64,000 nt of DNA from a virus. The position numbers and the translations under genes were made by a program. The stretch covers positions 1 to 64,000 of IMG/VR virus record IMGVR_UViG_3300021170_000010; one strand, given 5' to 3'. This document shows positions 14,955 to 23,309 of the stretch, piece by piece (the stretch's first letter is position 1; the number at the start of each line of letters is the position of its first letter). The notes under the pieces were generated by a model. It saw only the letters and a list, made by a program, of their open reading frames with translations, did no database searches and had not been told where the DNA came from.

Positions 14955-16001
14955 ATGGTTCAATACCAACTTAAACTCCGTTTAACGAAAGCGCAGAAGA
15001 TGAAGCGAGATGAGTGGTTACCGATTCTCGGCTCCGTCTGGAACTTTGCCGTCCGGAAGATCGAACTGAACGCGCAGAATAAAATCTACTTTGGCGCGCA
15101 TGAGTTCCAGAATCTCCTCGCGGGACACGGAGAACGTATCAGTATCCCGTCCCACGTTCTTCAGGGGGTTCTCTCAACAGCCTTTACTTCATGGAAGCGC
15201 TGCTTCAAAAAGATCGCGCGGAAGCCGCGATTAAAGGGCGCGCGCCGCCCGATGAACTCGATTCCGTTTCCCGATCCGCTGAAGATCGTAGACGGTAAGA
15301 TTCATCTTCTCGGCCTCGGTAAAGTCCGCTTCCATAAGCAGTGGATTCCTGAGGGAAAGATTAAGTGCGGACGGCTCGTTAAGCGCGCGTCCGGAGATTA
15401 TCTCTGCCTATTCATCGACGCTGCGCCGAAAGCTATCGAGCGCGTAGCGGAGAATGCCGTCGGCATCGATCCAGGATTTAAGGATCTCGTAGCGCTGAGT
15501 ACAGGTGAGAAGGTAGCGCATCCGAAGGAGTACCGCGATGCGGAGAAGCGTATCGGCCAAGCGCAGCGCGGCCATAATCGGAAGCTCGCTGCGCGAATTC
15601 AGGAACGCTGCCAGAATCGGCGTAAAGACCGGAATCATAAACTCTCGCGGCGTCTAGTAGCGGAGAACAAGACGATCTGCTTTTTGAAAGACAACCACCG
15701 AGCGGTGGCAAAGAGATTCGGTAAATCCGTGAGTGATAGCGCGCACGGCCAGTTGAGATCGATGCTCGAATACAAGAGCCTTATCGGCGGTAGCGAGTTG
15801 GTCTTTCCTGAGAATAGAAATTCCACGAGGACCTGCTCTACCTGCGGGGCGCTTTCCGGCCCTACTGGCTTGGTGGGACTCAAGGTAAGGGAATGGGATT
15901 GCGGGGCCTGTGGTACTCATCATGACCGCGATATAAACGCGGCTCGTAACGCTCTCATTTCCGGGGTCGGATGGACCCACGAGGTTCACGTTTATGCGTG
16001 A
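14955..16001 (+). CDS. tnpB: TnpB-like RNA-guided nuclease homologue, catalytic Glu replaced
   Basis: A 348-residue IS200/IS605-type OrfB protein. RuvC-I Asp is present (D172 in VGIDPGF), as are the zinc ribbon (C294, C297, C316, C319) and RuvC-III Asp (D326 in HDRDINAA). Where other TnpBs have the RuvC-II Glu (hhxEDL), this one reads CFLKDN, with Lys245 and Asp246. It may therefore be nuclease-dead or use a shifted acid. No tnpA and no clear ends are seen. It is embedded in the operon, with GGAGG eight bases before ATG 14955, so it may be a domesticated phage gene. Confidence 0.8.
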   Translation: MVQYQLKLRLTKAQKMKRDEWLPILGSVWNFAVRKIELNAQNKIYFGAHEFQNLLAGHGERISIPSHVLQGVLSTAFTSWKRCFKKIARKPRLKGARRPMNSIPFPDPLKIVDGKIHLLGLGKVRFHKQWIPEGKIKCGRLVKRASGDYLCLFIDAAPKAIERVAENAVGIDPGFKDLVALSTGEKVAHPKEYRDAEKRIGQAQRGHNRKLAARIQERCQNRRKDRNHKLSRRLVAENKTICFLKDNHRAVAKRFGKSVSDSAHGQLRSMLEYKSLIGGSELVFPENRNSTRTCSTCGALSGPTGLVGLKVREWDCGACGTHHDRDINAARNALISGVGWTHEVHVYA

Positions 16002-16011
16002 AGCCAGAAAT

Positions 16012-16023
16012 CCCCTGAAGGGG
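16012..16023 (+). other. Short hairpin after TnpB overlapping a ribosome site
   Basis: CCCC-TGAA-GGGG lies 10 bases after the TnpB stop, and its right arm is part of the GGGGGAG site of the next gene. It could be the 3' stem of a guide-RNA region, or it could control translation of 16032. Confidence 0.35.
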
Positions 16024-16031
16024 GAGTATCA

Positions 16032-16466
16032 ATGGATCTTGCCAGAGCCTCTCGCTATCGGCTGGAAGAAGCGCAAGGAGGTATCCGCGTGACGCCTCGA
16101 ACCGGAAGGCCGCGCGGCGGTGGAAACAGCCATCTCGGAAGAAAGCGGCGCGCCGAAGCTAAGGCCGCGCCGGTTTCGATCCACGATCAGATCATGGCGC
16201 TCGCGCCGACGAACGACCTGATGCTAGCCGCGTGGATCGGATGCGTCCACTACGCGCTCGGAGAACCGGCCATCGTCGCTCAGTACAGGCTCGCTACTGG
16301 ATCGAACTGGCTCCCGCCGTCTAGTCCTATCGAGCGGATGATCGACGAAGCCACAGGCGCGGAAGGCGCTTTCCTGGTGGAGTTCATCAAGTTTGTAAAC
16401 AAAGAGATTTGGGGTAAAGTAAACGGTCGCGCCTGCAACGGCGACGAGGCAGAGTCTCCGCTCTAA
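16032..16466 (+). CDS. Hypothetical protein with basic N-terminus
   Basis: A 144-residue protein. ATG 16032 follows GGGGGAG at five bases; a GTG at 16089 is less well supported. The N-terminal 50 residues are Arg/Gly-rich (RTGRPRGGGNSHLGRKRR), the rest helical (NDLMLAAWIGCVHYAL, AFLVEFIKFV). Possibly nucleic-acid-binding. Last gene before a new promoter. Confidence 0.5.
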   Translation: MDLARASRYRLEEAQGGIRVTPRTGRPRGGGNSHLGRKRRAEAKAAPVSIHDQIMALAPTNDLMLAAWIGCVHYALGEPAIVAQYRLATGSNWLPPSSPIERMIDEATGAEGAFLVEFIKFVNKEIWGKVNGRACNGDEAESPL

Positions 16467-16473
16467 AATGTAC

Positions 16474-16503
16474 TTTACACGCTTCGGTAGAGTAGCGTAC
16501 AAT
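16474..16503 (+). promoter_or_regulatory. Sigma70-like promoter of the replication operon
   Basis: TTTACA (16474-16479) and TACAAT (16498-16503) are 18 bases apart, each one base from the Escherichia coli consensus. The -10 is preceded by GCG. It is the best promoter in the window, with a start near 16510 at the base of a structured leader. Confidence 0.65.
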
Positions 16504-16507
16504 TCTT

Positions 16508-16579
16508 TTGGAGCTTACGGCTCCAACGGAAGACCTGTTGAGGTGGGGTGCTTGCTCACCCTGCCTCACTGGCCGTCTT
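16508..16579 (+). ncRNA. Structured 5' leader of the replication operon
   Basis: Helix 1 is TTGGAGC/GCTCCAA (16508-16526). Helix 2 has outer arms GAAGAC/GTCTT (16529-16534, 16575-16579) enclosing GAGG/CCTC and GGGTG/CACCC with loop CTTGCT. The structure starts at the predicted transcription start and ends 15 bases before the TTG of 16594. It may be a regulatory leader or a small RNA; no known riboswitch class was recognised. Confidence 0.5.
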
Positions 16580-16593
16580 AGCAAGAGGACGAA

Positions 16594-16875
16594 TTGGGCG
16601 AACAATTAAAGCCGGTTGGCGATCCCGCAATATGTAAGGCTAAGAGTTGCCGCGCTCCTATTTGGTGGAGACCGCATCCTAAGACGGGAAAACTCCACTG
16701 CTATAACGCTGACGGAACAAGCCACTGGGGAACCTGCCTGGATCGACAATTTTTCCGAGATAAAACCTTAGCTAAAAGAGAAAAATCTAAAGAAGTACCG
16801 GATATGCCCTCGAAAGAATCGGCCTCTATCGGTAATTCGAAAGAAACCGCTACGCTCCCGGAGGACCGTCAGTAA
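16594..16875 (+). CDS. Zinc-finger-like protein, first gene of replication operon
   Basis: A 93-residue protein from TTG 16594 (AGAGGA upstream). It has CKAKSCRAPIWWRPHPK and NADGTSHWGTC, a two-pair Cys pattern found in small phage proteins, and a polar tail. Stop and next start abut (TAAATG). Confidence 0.55.
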   Translation: MGEQLKPVGDPAICKAKSCRAPIWWRPHPKTGKLHCYNADGTSHWGTCLDRQFFRDKTLAKREKSKEVPDMPSKESASIGNSKETATLPEDRQ

Positions 16876-17703
16876 ATGGCTCGGGGAAAGCCTCCAGCGT
16901 TTCTTTTGAATGTGGATGATTGGCTTTCATCCACTAGCGTTAAACTCATGTCCCCCGCAGAAAGAAGCGCGTACCTTCAACTGCTGTGTCATGAGTGGAA
17001 ATCAGATGACTGCGGCCTTCCGAACGACGCGGAGGAATTGGCAGTTCTTGCTGATATCGGTGATCAGTGGGGAAAGGCATCCCGCCGAGTCCTGAAGAGT
17101 TTTCGCTTGATCAACGGACGCTACTACAATATGCGTCTCCTTCGAGAATGGCACAAGTGCCAGTACAAGAGCGAAAGAGCCTCAGATGCCGGTAGGAAAT
17201 CTGCTTCTGTACGCGGAGCGAAGGAGGATGATCTAGTACAACTGCCGTTTAGCGACGGTTCAACGGACGTTAAAGAGACGTTGAACGGCAGTGCTGCGGA
17301 AATTCAACAACGCGCGTTTAGAGTTAAAGACTTAAATCTTTCTTCTGAAGTTCTCTTAGAAGAACCAAGATGGAAGAAAGACTATACTTTCGTAGAGTTT
17401 GTTTGCTTATACTTAACGACCGGTTGTTCGTTTATCGACGAAGATTTTAGTAAGGCATACGAAGTTCTCTGGAAGCGATTCTCGTGGGAGCAGAAATCTG
17501 AACGGATGAAGGCTCTCCAGCTTCGTTTGCAGGAATTCATCGAACAACCGCGCTACGTTCCGCGACCCTTAAAATTCATCGACGAAGAATGGAAGAGGAA
17601 GCCGAAACCGTCTGGAAGTAAGCCGAACGGAAAGATCTCTGATGCGGAAGCCATCGCTCAATTAAGCGCGTTCAGGAGGACGAAACCTAATGGAAATCTG
17701 TGA
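16876..17703 (+). CDS. DUF1376-like replication initiation protein
   Basis: A 275-residue protein whose N-terminus matches the DUF1376 domain of phage replication proteins: AFLLNVDDWLSST, MSPAERSAYLQLLCHEW, GLPNDAEELAVLADI and GRYYNMRLLREW. A basic tail carries KPSGSKPNG. It is followed by a zinc protein and later by DnaB, so it probably recognises the origin and recruits the helicase. Codon usage is more A/T-rich around 17300-17400. Confidence 0.65.
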   Translation: MARGKPPAFLLNVDDWLSSTSVKLMSPAERSAYLQLLCHEWKSDDCGLPNDAEELAVLADIGDQWGKASRRVLKSFRLINGRYYNMRLLREWHKCQYKSERASDAGRKSASVRGAKEDDLVQLPFSDGSTDVKETLNGSAAEIQQRAFRVKDLNLSSEVLLEEPRWKKDYTFVEFVCLYLTTGCSFIDEDFSKAYEVLWKRFSWEQKSERMKALQLRLQEFIEQPRYVPRPLKFIDEEWKRKPKPSGSKPNGKISDAEAIAQLSAFRRTKPNGNL

Positions 17704-18208
17704 GTATTGCGGCGGGACCGGATGGGAGCCGAGCGGTGGCGGAGTGACGCCGTGCCGCTGCCGTCCGGAGAAAACTCCGCAGAAGCGCGAATACATTCCG
17801 GATGAAGCGATCTTCGAGGCCGTCAAGGGATTAGCGGTTATGTCCTACTTTCCGAGTGATCCGGTCGCGCGCACGGTGATCGGAGACGCTATTGCGTCGA
17901 TGTGTCCATCAGTCGAAGCGCTGCGGTATTTGGTTCGCCGCGCGTGCGCTTCCCATAAGACGTGGGATCATTGCGGAATCGAAGGTTTAAGGCAGGCGGT
18001 ATGCTCGCGTTATTACCCCGCAGACGGTATCGAGTGCTTCAGTACGGAGTCGTATCCGGAGGGACTTCCTTCCGAGCATCCGCCGTCCATTCCTGCGCTG
18101 CCGTCCGGCGCGCAGAAGGCCCTTCCTGAACCGCATCCGGGAGCCGTAAGCGCAGATCCGGAGATGGACGCGATGGTCAAGAAACTGGCGAAGAAAGTGA
18201 GATTCTAA
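17690..18208 (+). CDS. Zinc-knuckle protein of the replication operon
   Basis: A 172-residue protein. The N-terminus CEYCGGTGW...TPCRCRP is a CxxCxGTGW finger often seen at the start of phage replication accessory proteins. A helical middle (ALRYLVRRACASH) and a Pro-rich C-terminus follow. It may be a helicase-loader-like factor, which is inference from position. Confidence 0.5.
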   Translation: MEICEYCGGTGWEPSGGGVTPCRCRPEKTPQKREYIPDEAIFEAVKGLAVMSYFPSDPVARTVIGDAIASMCPSVEALRYLVRRACASHKTWDHCGIEGLRQAVCSRYYPADGIECFSTESYPEGLPSEHPPSIPALPSGAQKALPEPHPGAVSADPEMDAMVKKLAKKVRF

Positions 18209-18582
18209 TGAAACAGAAAAAGCAGGAAAGCACAGAAACTCGGCATGCATTCGAATTGCCGGACGGCCAGCATATTCTTCCGCACGCACACGAGATGCGC
18301 AACGGATTTACTAAGTGCGGAAAATTCGTTACGCCGTCCCCTGGAAGAATAGAAATAGTAAATCGCCTGTTTGCTGAAAGGCAAGGAGTGTCTCAACTTC
18401 TTGAGGCGGTGAATCAGTTTGCCGCTAAAAGGCTGGCTGAAATCGCAGAAGGAGAACGCAAATGGTGGGAAGCAGTATCCTGTGATTTGGGATTGTTCGG
18501 ACGCGAAGGAATGGACCGGCTCTGCCGAAAAGGTGACCAGCTATTTCTGAGGGACGTCGTGAAGGAGGACGTGAAGAAATGA
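18208..18582 (+). CDS. Hypothetical protein in replication operon
   Basis: A 124-residue mixed protein with TKCGKFVTPSPGR and a helical C-terminal half (QLLEAVNQFAAKRLAEI). TAATG start. No family recognised. Confidence 0.45.
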   Translation: MKQKKQESTETRHAFELPDGQHILPHAHEMRNGFTKCGKFVTPSPGRIEIVNRLFAERQGVSQLLEAVNQFAAKRLAEIAEGERKWWEAVSCDLGLFGREGMDRLCRKGDQLFLRDVVKEDVKK

Positions 18583-18839
18583 ACGCGCAGACCGAACCGA
18601 TCCTGAAGCTGACGACGCGCGACCGGATCATGCTCGCGGAACTCGACGCAGCGTTCCGCTCCGAATCCTCCGGGGAGACGTACCGCCGTCTATCCGATAC
18701 GCACGAATTCCTCCGCGCGCAGTATGCCGATTCTCTGGCGGAGATCGCGAAGCTGAAGTGCCGCGTTCGGTGGCTTTCCGTCGCGGCTGGCATCCTGATC
18801 GTTGTCGCGCTCACACTGGCAGTTCTCTATGGCCGATAA
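18579..18839 (+). CDS. Tail-anchored small membrane protein
   Basis: An 86-residue protein with a soluble helical part and one C-terminal transmembrane helix (WLSVAAGILIVVALTLAVLY). ATGA overlap with the upstream gene. Role unknown. Confidence 0.55.
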   Translation: MNAQTEPILKLTTRDRIMLAELDAAFRSESSGETYRRLSDTHEFLRAQYADSLAEIAKLKCRVRWLSVAAGILIVVALTLAVLYGR

Positions 18840-19560
18840 GAACTGCATATCGTTCTGGTTCCCGATCCTGGAACACGCGCTTCCGGATCGCGTTCCGAAG
18901 ACGGTTATCATTCCGGCTCCGGTCGATGGCCTAACGTGCCTGCTCGACGGATTCCTTCCGAACGGATGGAACGCGTTTCTATCCGCTCTCCAAGCCGCTG
19001 GAGCTTCCGTCGGATATCCGTGCTTCCTGCGTAGTGGCCATACGAGCGCGAAGCATTCTTGGGACCAGACGTGCCGTATTGAGGAGCCGGAAGACTTCGG
19101 TCCTCACGTCGGTCAGATCGTTGAGTTCAGCGAATGCTGCGGTATGATCGGTCTTCCGTACAACGTCTGGGCTGTCCGCGAATGGCTCCCCGGTCCGATC
19201 ATTGGAACTGCTCCTCGCTATCGGAATATGCCGGTACGCCGAGAGTTCCGGATCTTCATTGATACCGGAAAGATCGTCTGTGGACATCCGTACTGGCCGA
19301 AGGAATCTATCGAGCAGGGCGGATGTGACGCCGGAACTATCGCGGCTATTCAATTCATGAACCGATTAGACGACGAAGACCGCGAAACGCTTTACGCGCT
19401 GGTTTCTACCGTTACCACTGCGTTCGACGGCTTCTGGTCGGTCGATTGCCTCTGGACGGATCGAGGCTGGTTCGTCACGGATATGGCGCTGGGCGACGAT
19501 TCCTGGCACTGGCCGGATTGTCCGGAATGGGCTACGCGGGAGGTTCTTAATGCCGGATAA
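18829..19560 (+). CDS. ATP-grasp-like protein (R2K type)
   Basis: A 243-residue protein from ATG 18829. Its blocks resemble phage ATP-grasp proteins of the R2K clade: SGHTSAKHSWDQTC near residue 75, RREFRIFIDTGKIVCG, WSVDCLWT and GWFVTDMALGDDSW. Such enzymes join a carboxylate to an amine with ATP. The substrate is unknown. A HAD protein lies two genes downstream. Family assignment is by pattern. Confidence 0.6.
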   Translation: MADKNCISFWFPILEHALPDRVPKTVIIPAPVDGLTCLLDGFLPNGWNAFLSALQAAGASVGYPCFLRSGHTSAKHSWDQTCRIEEPEDFGPHVGQIVEFSECCGMIGLPYNVWAVREWLPGPIIGTAPRYRNMPVRREFRIFIDTGKIVCGHPYWPKESIEQGGCDAGTIAAIQFMNRLDDEDRETLYALVSTVTTAFDGFWSVDCLWTDRGWFVTDMALGDDSWHWPDCPEWATREVLNAG

Positions 19561-19729
19561 ACAGCCGATTGCCGCGAATCCTAGCCTGAAGGCTGCATTG
19601 GCGGCATCCGAGACGGTAGATAGCATTTCCGACGGTCCGGAGCCGCTTACGACGCATCTCTGCGAAGATTGCGGCCAGCGCGTGATTTCAGCGGTTCACT
19701 GCTGCGGCGGTCCGGAGGAAACGCGATGA
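19550..19729 (+). CDS. Small zinc-ribbon protein
   Basis: A 59-residue protein (MPDKQPIAANPSLKAAL) ending in LCEDCGQRV and HCCGG. It overlaps the ATP-grasp gene by 11 bases and the next gene by ATGA, which fixes the frame. Confidence 0.5.
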   Translation: MPDKQPIAANPSLKAALAASETVDSISDGPEPLTTHLCEDCGQRVISAVHCCGGPEETR

Positions 19730-19929
19730 CCTGCTGCTGCCACTCGTCCGATGCGCGGGAATGTATGCGGTCGCGCTACGGGATGATCGCTACGTTCGAT
19801 GATGACGATTATGAAGACTTCGACTGTCGCTGCGAATGCGCTTGCCATTCCGGCGACGAAGACGGCCTAACGGAATGGGACCACGCGGCTGGGATTCAAC
19901 CCGGAGAGCGGGACGAGGATTACTTGTGA
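19726..19929 (+). CDS. Small Cys-rich protein
   Basis: A 67-residue protein: MTCCCHSSDAREC, an acidic run, then CRCECACHSGDEDG. The spaced Cys/His blocks suggest metal binding. ATG 19726 sits in an ATGA overlap. Function unknown. Confidence 0.5.
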   Translation: MTCCCHSSDARECMRSRYGMIATFDDDDYEDFDCRCECACHSGDEDGLTEWDHAAGIQPGERDEDYL

Positions 19930-20423
19930 AATGCTGCTTCGTTGACGTCGATGGAGTTCTCAATAACCCCGGCTGCTACTCGCGCGGCTTTAGCGGCAAC
20001 CGCGTACCCGCCGATCCGCGCTACGTGGCCGCGTTGAATCGGATCACGATGGCAACCGGAGCCGTCATCATCGTGAGCAGCACGTGGCGTCTCGCGGGTT
20101 TAATGTTCTGCCGCGAGAAGTTTCGCGAATGGGGCGTCGAAGCGCCGGTCATAGACGTCACCGCGAAACTCCATAATCAGCACGGCCAGATCACCGTCGC
20201 GCAGCCGCGCGGCCTGGAGATTGCAAAATGGCTCGAAGATAACGCGGAATACCGCGAAGTCGAGTCATTCGTGATCATCGATGACGACGGCGATATGGAG
20301 CCGAACATGGACCGGCTCGTTCTCTGCGCGGGCCACGTCGGCCTGACGATGGCAGACGCGGAGAAGGCCGTCGCGATCCTAAACAAGCCGGTCCGCACGA
20401 ATCGAATCGAGGTTATGCGATGA
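19926..20423 (+). CDS. HAD-superfamily phosphatase-like protein
   Basis: GTG 19926 gives 165 residues. Motif I is VDVDGVLN (nucleophile Asp and +2 Asp), motif II is IIVSSTWR, and the acidic motif is VIIDDDGDM. This matches the short HAD domains seen in phages and in RNA-repair proteins. It may dephosphorylate a nucleotide or nucleic-acid end; the substrate is not evident. Coupled at both ends. Confidence 0.7.
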   Translation: MKCCFVDVDGVLNNPGCYSRGFSGNRVPADPRYVAALNRITMATGAVIIVSSTWRLAGLMFCREKFREWGVEAPVIDVTAKLHNQHGQITVAQPRGLEIAKWLEDNAEYREVESFVIIDDDGDMEPNMDRLVLCAGHVGLTMADAEKAVAILNKPVRTNRIEVMR

Positions 20424-20752
20424 TAACGGTTGACGTGAATTTATCATCAATAATTCCGAAGTATAAACCGCGTTATGCGATCTTAAGAAACGCAACGAGG
20501 CGGCAAATTATCGAGTTTGCGCGTTCTCATCCGAACGTCTTCATATTCCCGTTCGTTACGGTTCCACGGGATAAGATCGCTACCGATCTGCCGGACTATC
20601 GGTGGCTTTCCAGAAAGGGAGATTCGGTACGCCATTATATAGCGCAACCGTTTTACGTCGGGAATCTAACTCCTATGGAATCGGCTATATGTCAACTCGT
20701 AGAAATAGCGCTCGGCCAACCACTATCTGAATGCGAAGAGGTATTACAGTGA
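20420..20752 (+). CDS. Hypothetical protein
   Basis: A 110-residue mixed alpha/beta protein (YAILRNATRRQIIEFA, NVFIFPFVTVPRD). ATGA overlap upstream, GTGA downstream. No family recognised. Confidence 0.45.
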   Translation: MITVDVNLSSIIPKYKPRYAILRNATRRQIIEFARSHPNVFIFPFVTVPRDKIATDLPDYRWLSRKGDSVRHYIAQPFYVGNLTPMESAICQLVEIALGQPLSECEEVLQ

Positions 20753-20916
20753 ATACCCCCAACGGCTTTACGATCCTTCCGGCTGATGAACCGGCACGCT
20801 GTTCACGTTGCCGGAAGACCTGCGGAGGTGATCTCCTGATCGTCGAATGGAATTCCGTCGAGTTCCGTTACTGCAAAAAGTGCGCGGCTTCGACGCCGAC
20901 GGAGGTGAAGGTTTGA
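20749..20916 (+). CDS. Zinc-ribbon mini-protein
   Basis: GTG 20749 encodes 55 residues with RCSRCRKTCGGD and YCKKCA, a complete four-Cys ribbon. Coupled on both sides. Likely metal-binding; role unknown. Confidence 0.5.
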   Translation: MNTPNGFTILPADEPARCSRCRKTCGGDLLIVEWNSVEFRYCKKCAASTPTEVKV

Positions 20917-21308
20917 TCTCCCGTATCGAGATTTCATTTGCTCTCGAAGTCGAACTGACCGACGAAGAAAGCCGCTGGCTTCAAAAGTTTGCGGACCGCG
21001 TAGCGAAGCGCCACGAGCCGGAAGGATGGGTCCACTGGGCGTCGGGTTGCGGAAGTAAGCCGCTCTGGAGTCAGCGAGACGCGGCGTTCCTCGGCCACGA
21101 GGTTGATCCGAACGCGCCGGTATCCGGTGAGCCTTCGTGGGATTCAGGAACGTTCTTCATATCGACTTCGGCGCGTGAGGCGTATCCGGAAGAGATCGCG
21201 CGGAAGGCCGAGAAGCTAGCGGCAAAAGAAAAGCGGCATCGGTCGCTGAACTACCGCGTTCGACGGCTGATCTACAACGCGCTTCAGCGCTTGGCGGAGG
21301 CGGTCTAA
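20913..21308 (+). CDS. Hypothetical protein
   Basis: TTG 20913 (GGAGG upstream, overlapping the previous stop) gives 131 residues with a helical ELTDEESRWLQKFADRV start and a basic helical C-terminus. No family recognised. Confidence 0.45.
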   Translation: MISRIEISFALEVELTDEESRWLQKFADRVAKRHEPEGWVHWASGCGSKPLWSQRDAAFLGHEVDPNAPVSGEPSWDSGTFFISTSAREAYPEEIARKAEKLAAKEKRHRSLNYRVRRLIYNALQRLAEAV

Positions 21309-21631
21309 TGCCAACTTCAGTCGTACCGGTTATCCCCGGTATCGCGGAGATTGATGAAGTCGAGTGGGCGAAGACTCAACCGGAATACGAAACGCTTCCC
21401 GCGCTTACGTTTCGTGAGAATCCGCAGGTTCCGGTAACGAGCCGCTGGCGCTTCAGCGAATACGAGCGCAAGGCTATCGCGGACGGCGCGGACTTGTACC
21501 TGACCGCGCTTACGTTCGGCGGTCCGCTTCAGCCGGTCTGCCTCCAGGTCTTCTCCGCGTCGGAGGCATCCTGGAATCTTCCGCGACAGGGATTCGCTCC
21601 GCTGATACCGGAGATCAAGCCGGAGGAATAG
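21308..21631 (+). CDS. Conserved phage protein (SRWRFSEYER family)
   Basis: A 107-residue protein with SRWRFSEYERKAIADGADLY and TFGGPLQPVCLQV, a block common to small phage proteins near replication genes. TAATG start. Unknown role. Confidence 0.5.
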   Translation: MPTSVVPVIPGIAEIDEVEWAKTQPEYETLPALTFRENPQVPVTSRWRFSEYERKAIADGADLYLTALTFGGPLQPVCLQVFSASEASWNLPRQGFAPLIPEIKPEE

Positions 21632-21633
21632 AA

Positions 21634-21933
21634 ATGACGGAATCCGTGATCAAGTGCCGCATCCTCGTCGGTAAGAACGGAACACGCGCGCAGGCTGCGG
21701 TGAATCAAGCTGCGGAGAGCTACGGCGCTGTCTTCGTCGAGCCGGATAAGTTCTTCTGCGATGACTGCCGGACGGAATATAGCGGATGCATCACGTCTAC
21801 GGGCGGAGACCTGAAGATCGTTTCCTGTTCGAACTGCTATGGCGACAACGTCTACCTGACGGCTCTCCGCATCAGCGTTCCTGAAGATTGGGAAGTGAGC
21901 GGCGGAGAAGATCCGAAGGCGGTGAAGGCGTGA
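21634..21933 (+). CDS. Small zinc-binding-like protein
   Basis: A 99-residue protein with FFCDDCRTEYSGC and SCSNC, a ribbon-like pattern, within a beta-rich body. It overlaps dnaB by GTGA. Confidence 0.5.
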   Translation: MTESVIKCRILVGKNGTRAQAAVNQAAESYGAVFVEPDKFFCDDCRTEYSGCITSTGGDLKIVSCSNCYGDNVYLTALRISVPEDWEVSGGEDPKAVKA

Positions 21934-23309
21934 GCGCTCCCGAAGTCGAACGCGGCCTGCCGGTTGACGTGATGGCTGAGCGCTTCGTTCTCGGCAGCAT
22001 CTTCCTAAATGAAGATCTCTACGTTCAGGCCGCAAGCGCGTTAGAAGCTGAATCGTTTTCCCTCGATTCTCACCGGAAGATCTGGAAGGCTATGGCCGCG
22101 CTCCAGGAACGGGATATGCTAATCGAGCGCGTAGCCGTCGCTAATGAACTATCGAAGCGCGGGGAACTCCAGGCCGTCGGTGGTATTACCGCACTCGTAG
22201 AGATGGACACCGGAATCCCGGCGCTGGCGTCGATAGAATCTTACATCCGCGTCGTTCAACAGAAGCACATACTGCGCCAGATCATATTCGCTTCGCAGCA
22301 CGCAATCAACCAAGCGCTTACGCAGGCGGAAGAACCTTCCGACATCCTTGCCTCTGCCGAAGAGACGTTCCTGCGGCTTTCTGAAGGCCAGATACGGAAC
22401 GGTCCTCAGTCTCCAGCGCAGATCATTCACGAGTACGAAGGCGGGATCAACGCTTTTCTCGATCCAAGTAAAGGACCGAAGGGAATCTCGACCGGCTTCA
22501 CGAAGTATGACGCCATGACGAACGGCTTGCGCGGCGGCGAGGTTACTATCGTAGCAGGACGACCGGGATCGGGGAAATCAAGTCTCGGCCTAAATATCGC
22601 CTCCTACGTAGCTCTTAAACTCCACAAGCCGGTCGCAATCTTCTCGCTGGAGATGTCGAAGGAATCCGTCCTGACGCGTATGCTATGCTCGTATGCCCGC
22701 GTGGACAGTTTCCGCTTCCGCGCCGGATACCTGAACCAGAACGAGCGAGCTAAACTCATGAATGCCTGCGGAGACCTTCTCGACGCTCCGATCCGTATAG
22801 ATGACTCTGCGGGGTTAACTCTAATGGACCTGCGCGCCAAGCTACGAAGGTTACGCGCGGAGAAGTTCGATTCGGCGCTCTGCATCGTGGATTATCTTCA
22901 ATTGATGGGAACGCACGGCAAGCAGGAGAATCGCAATCAGGCCGTTAGCGCGCTATCGCGCGGAATCAAGCTGCTGTCAAAAGAGATGGACGTGCCGATG
23001 ATGGTTCTCTCCCAGTTGAGCCGCGCGGTTGAGCAGCGCCAGGGCGATCATAGGCCGCAGCTTTCGGATCTTCGTGAGAGCGGGTCGATCGAGCAGGACG
23101 CGGACGTTGTGGGGTTCGTCTTCCGAGAAGAAATGTATGCGCGTGACCGCGAAGACCTGAAGGGACTCGCCGAATGGATCGTGGCGAAGCAGCGCGCGGG
23201 TCCGACGGGAACCGTCAATCTCATCTGGCTCGCAGCGCAGACGAAGTTCGAGAACCGTGCGGAAGACACTGGTGATATGCCGGAAGGCGAGTGGGAGGTT
23301 CCTGAATAA
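21930..23309 (+). CDS. dnaB: Replicative DNA helicase DnaB
   Basis: A 459-residue DnaB helicase from GTG 21930 (GTGA overlap). An N-terminal helical domain (residues 12-110, MAERFVLGSIFLNEDLY) is joined by a linker to a RecA-like core. Walker A is GRPGSGKS (210-217), Walker B VDYLQLM (320-326), followed by LSQLSRAVEQR and the DnaB signature SDLRESGSIEQDAD. It unwinds the replication fork. Length is normal. It is the core of the replication operon begun at 16594. Confidence 0.95.
   Translation: MSAPEVERGLPVDVMAERFVLGSIFLNEDLYVQAASALEAESFSLDSHRKIWKAMAALQERDMLIERVAVANELSKRGELQAVGGITALVEMDTGIPALASIESYIRVVQQKHILRQIIFASQHAINQALTQAEEPSDILASAEETFLRLSEGQIRNGPQSPAQIIHEYEGGINAFLDPSKGPKGISTGFTKYDAMTNGLRGGEVTIVAGRPGSGKSSLGLNIASYVALKLHKPVAIFSLEMSKESVLTRMLCSYARVDSFRFRAGYLNQNERAKLMNACGDLLDAPIRIDDSAGLTLMDLRAKLRRLRAEKFDSALCIVDYLQLMGTHGKQENRNQAVSALSRGIKLLSKEMDVPMMVLSQLSRAVEQRQGDHRPQLSDLRESGSIEQDADVVGFVFREEMYARDREDLKGLAEWIVAKQRAGPTGTVNLIWLAAQTKFENRAEDTGDMPEGEWEVPE

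Noticed and set aside
16467-16593. The leader structure read as a tRNA or tmRNA
   Set aside because: No cloverleaf with acceptor, D, anticodon and T arms could be drawn, and no CCA or T-loop motif is present.
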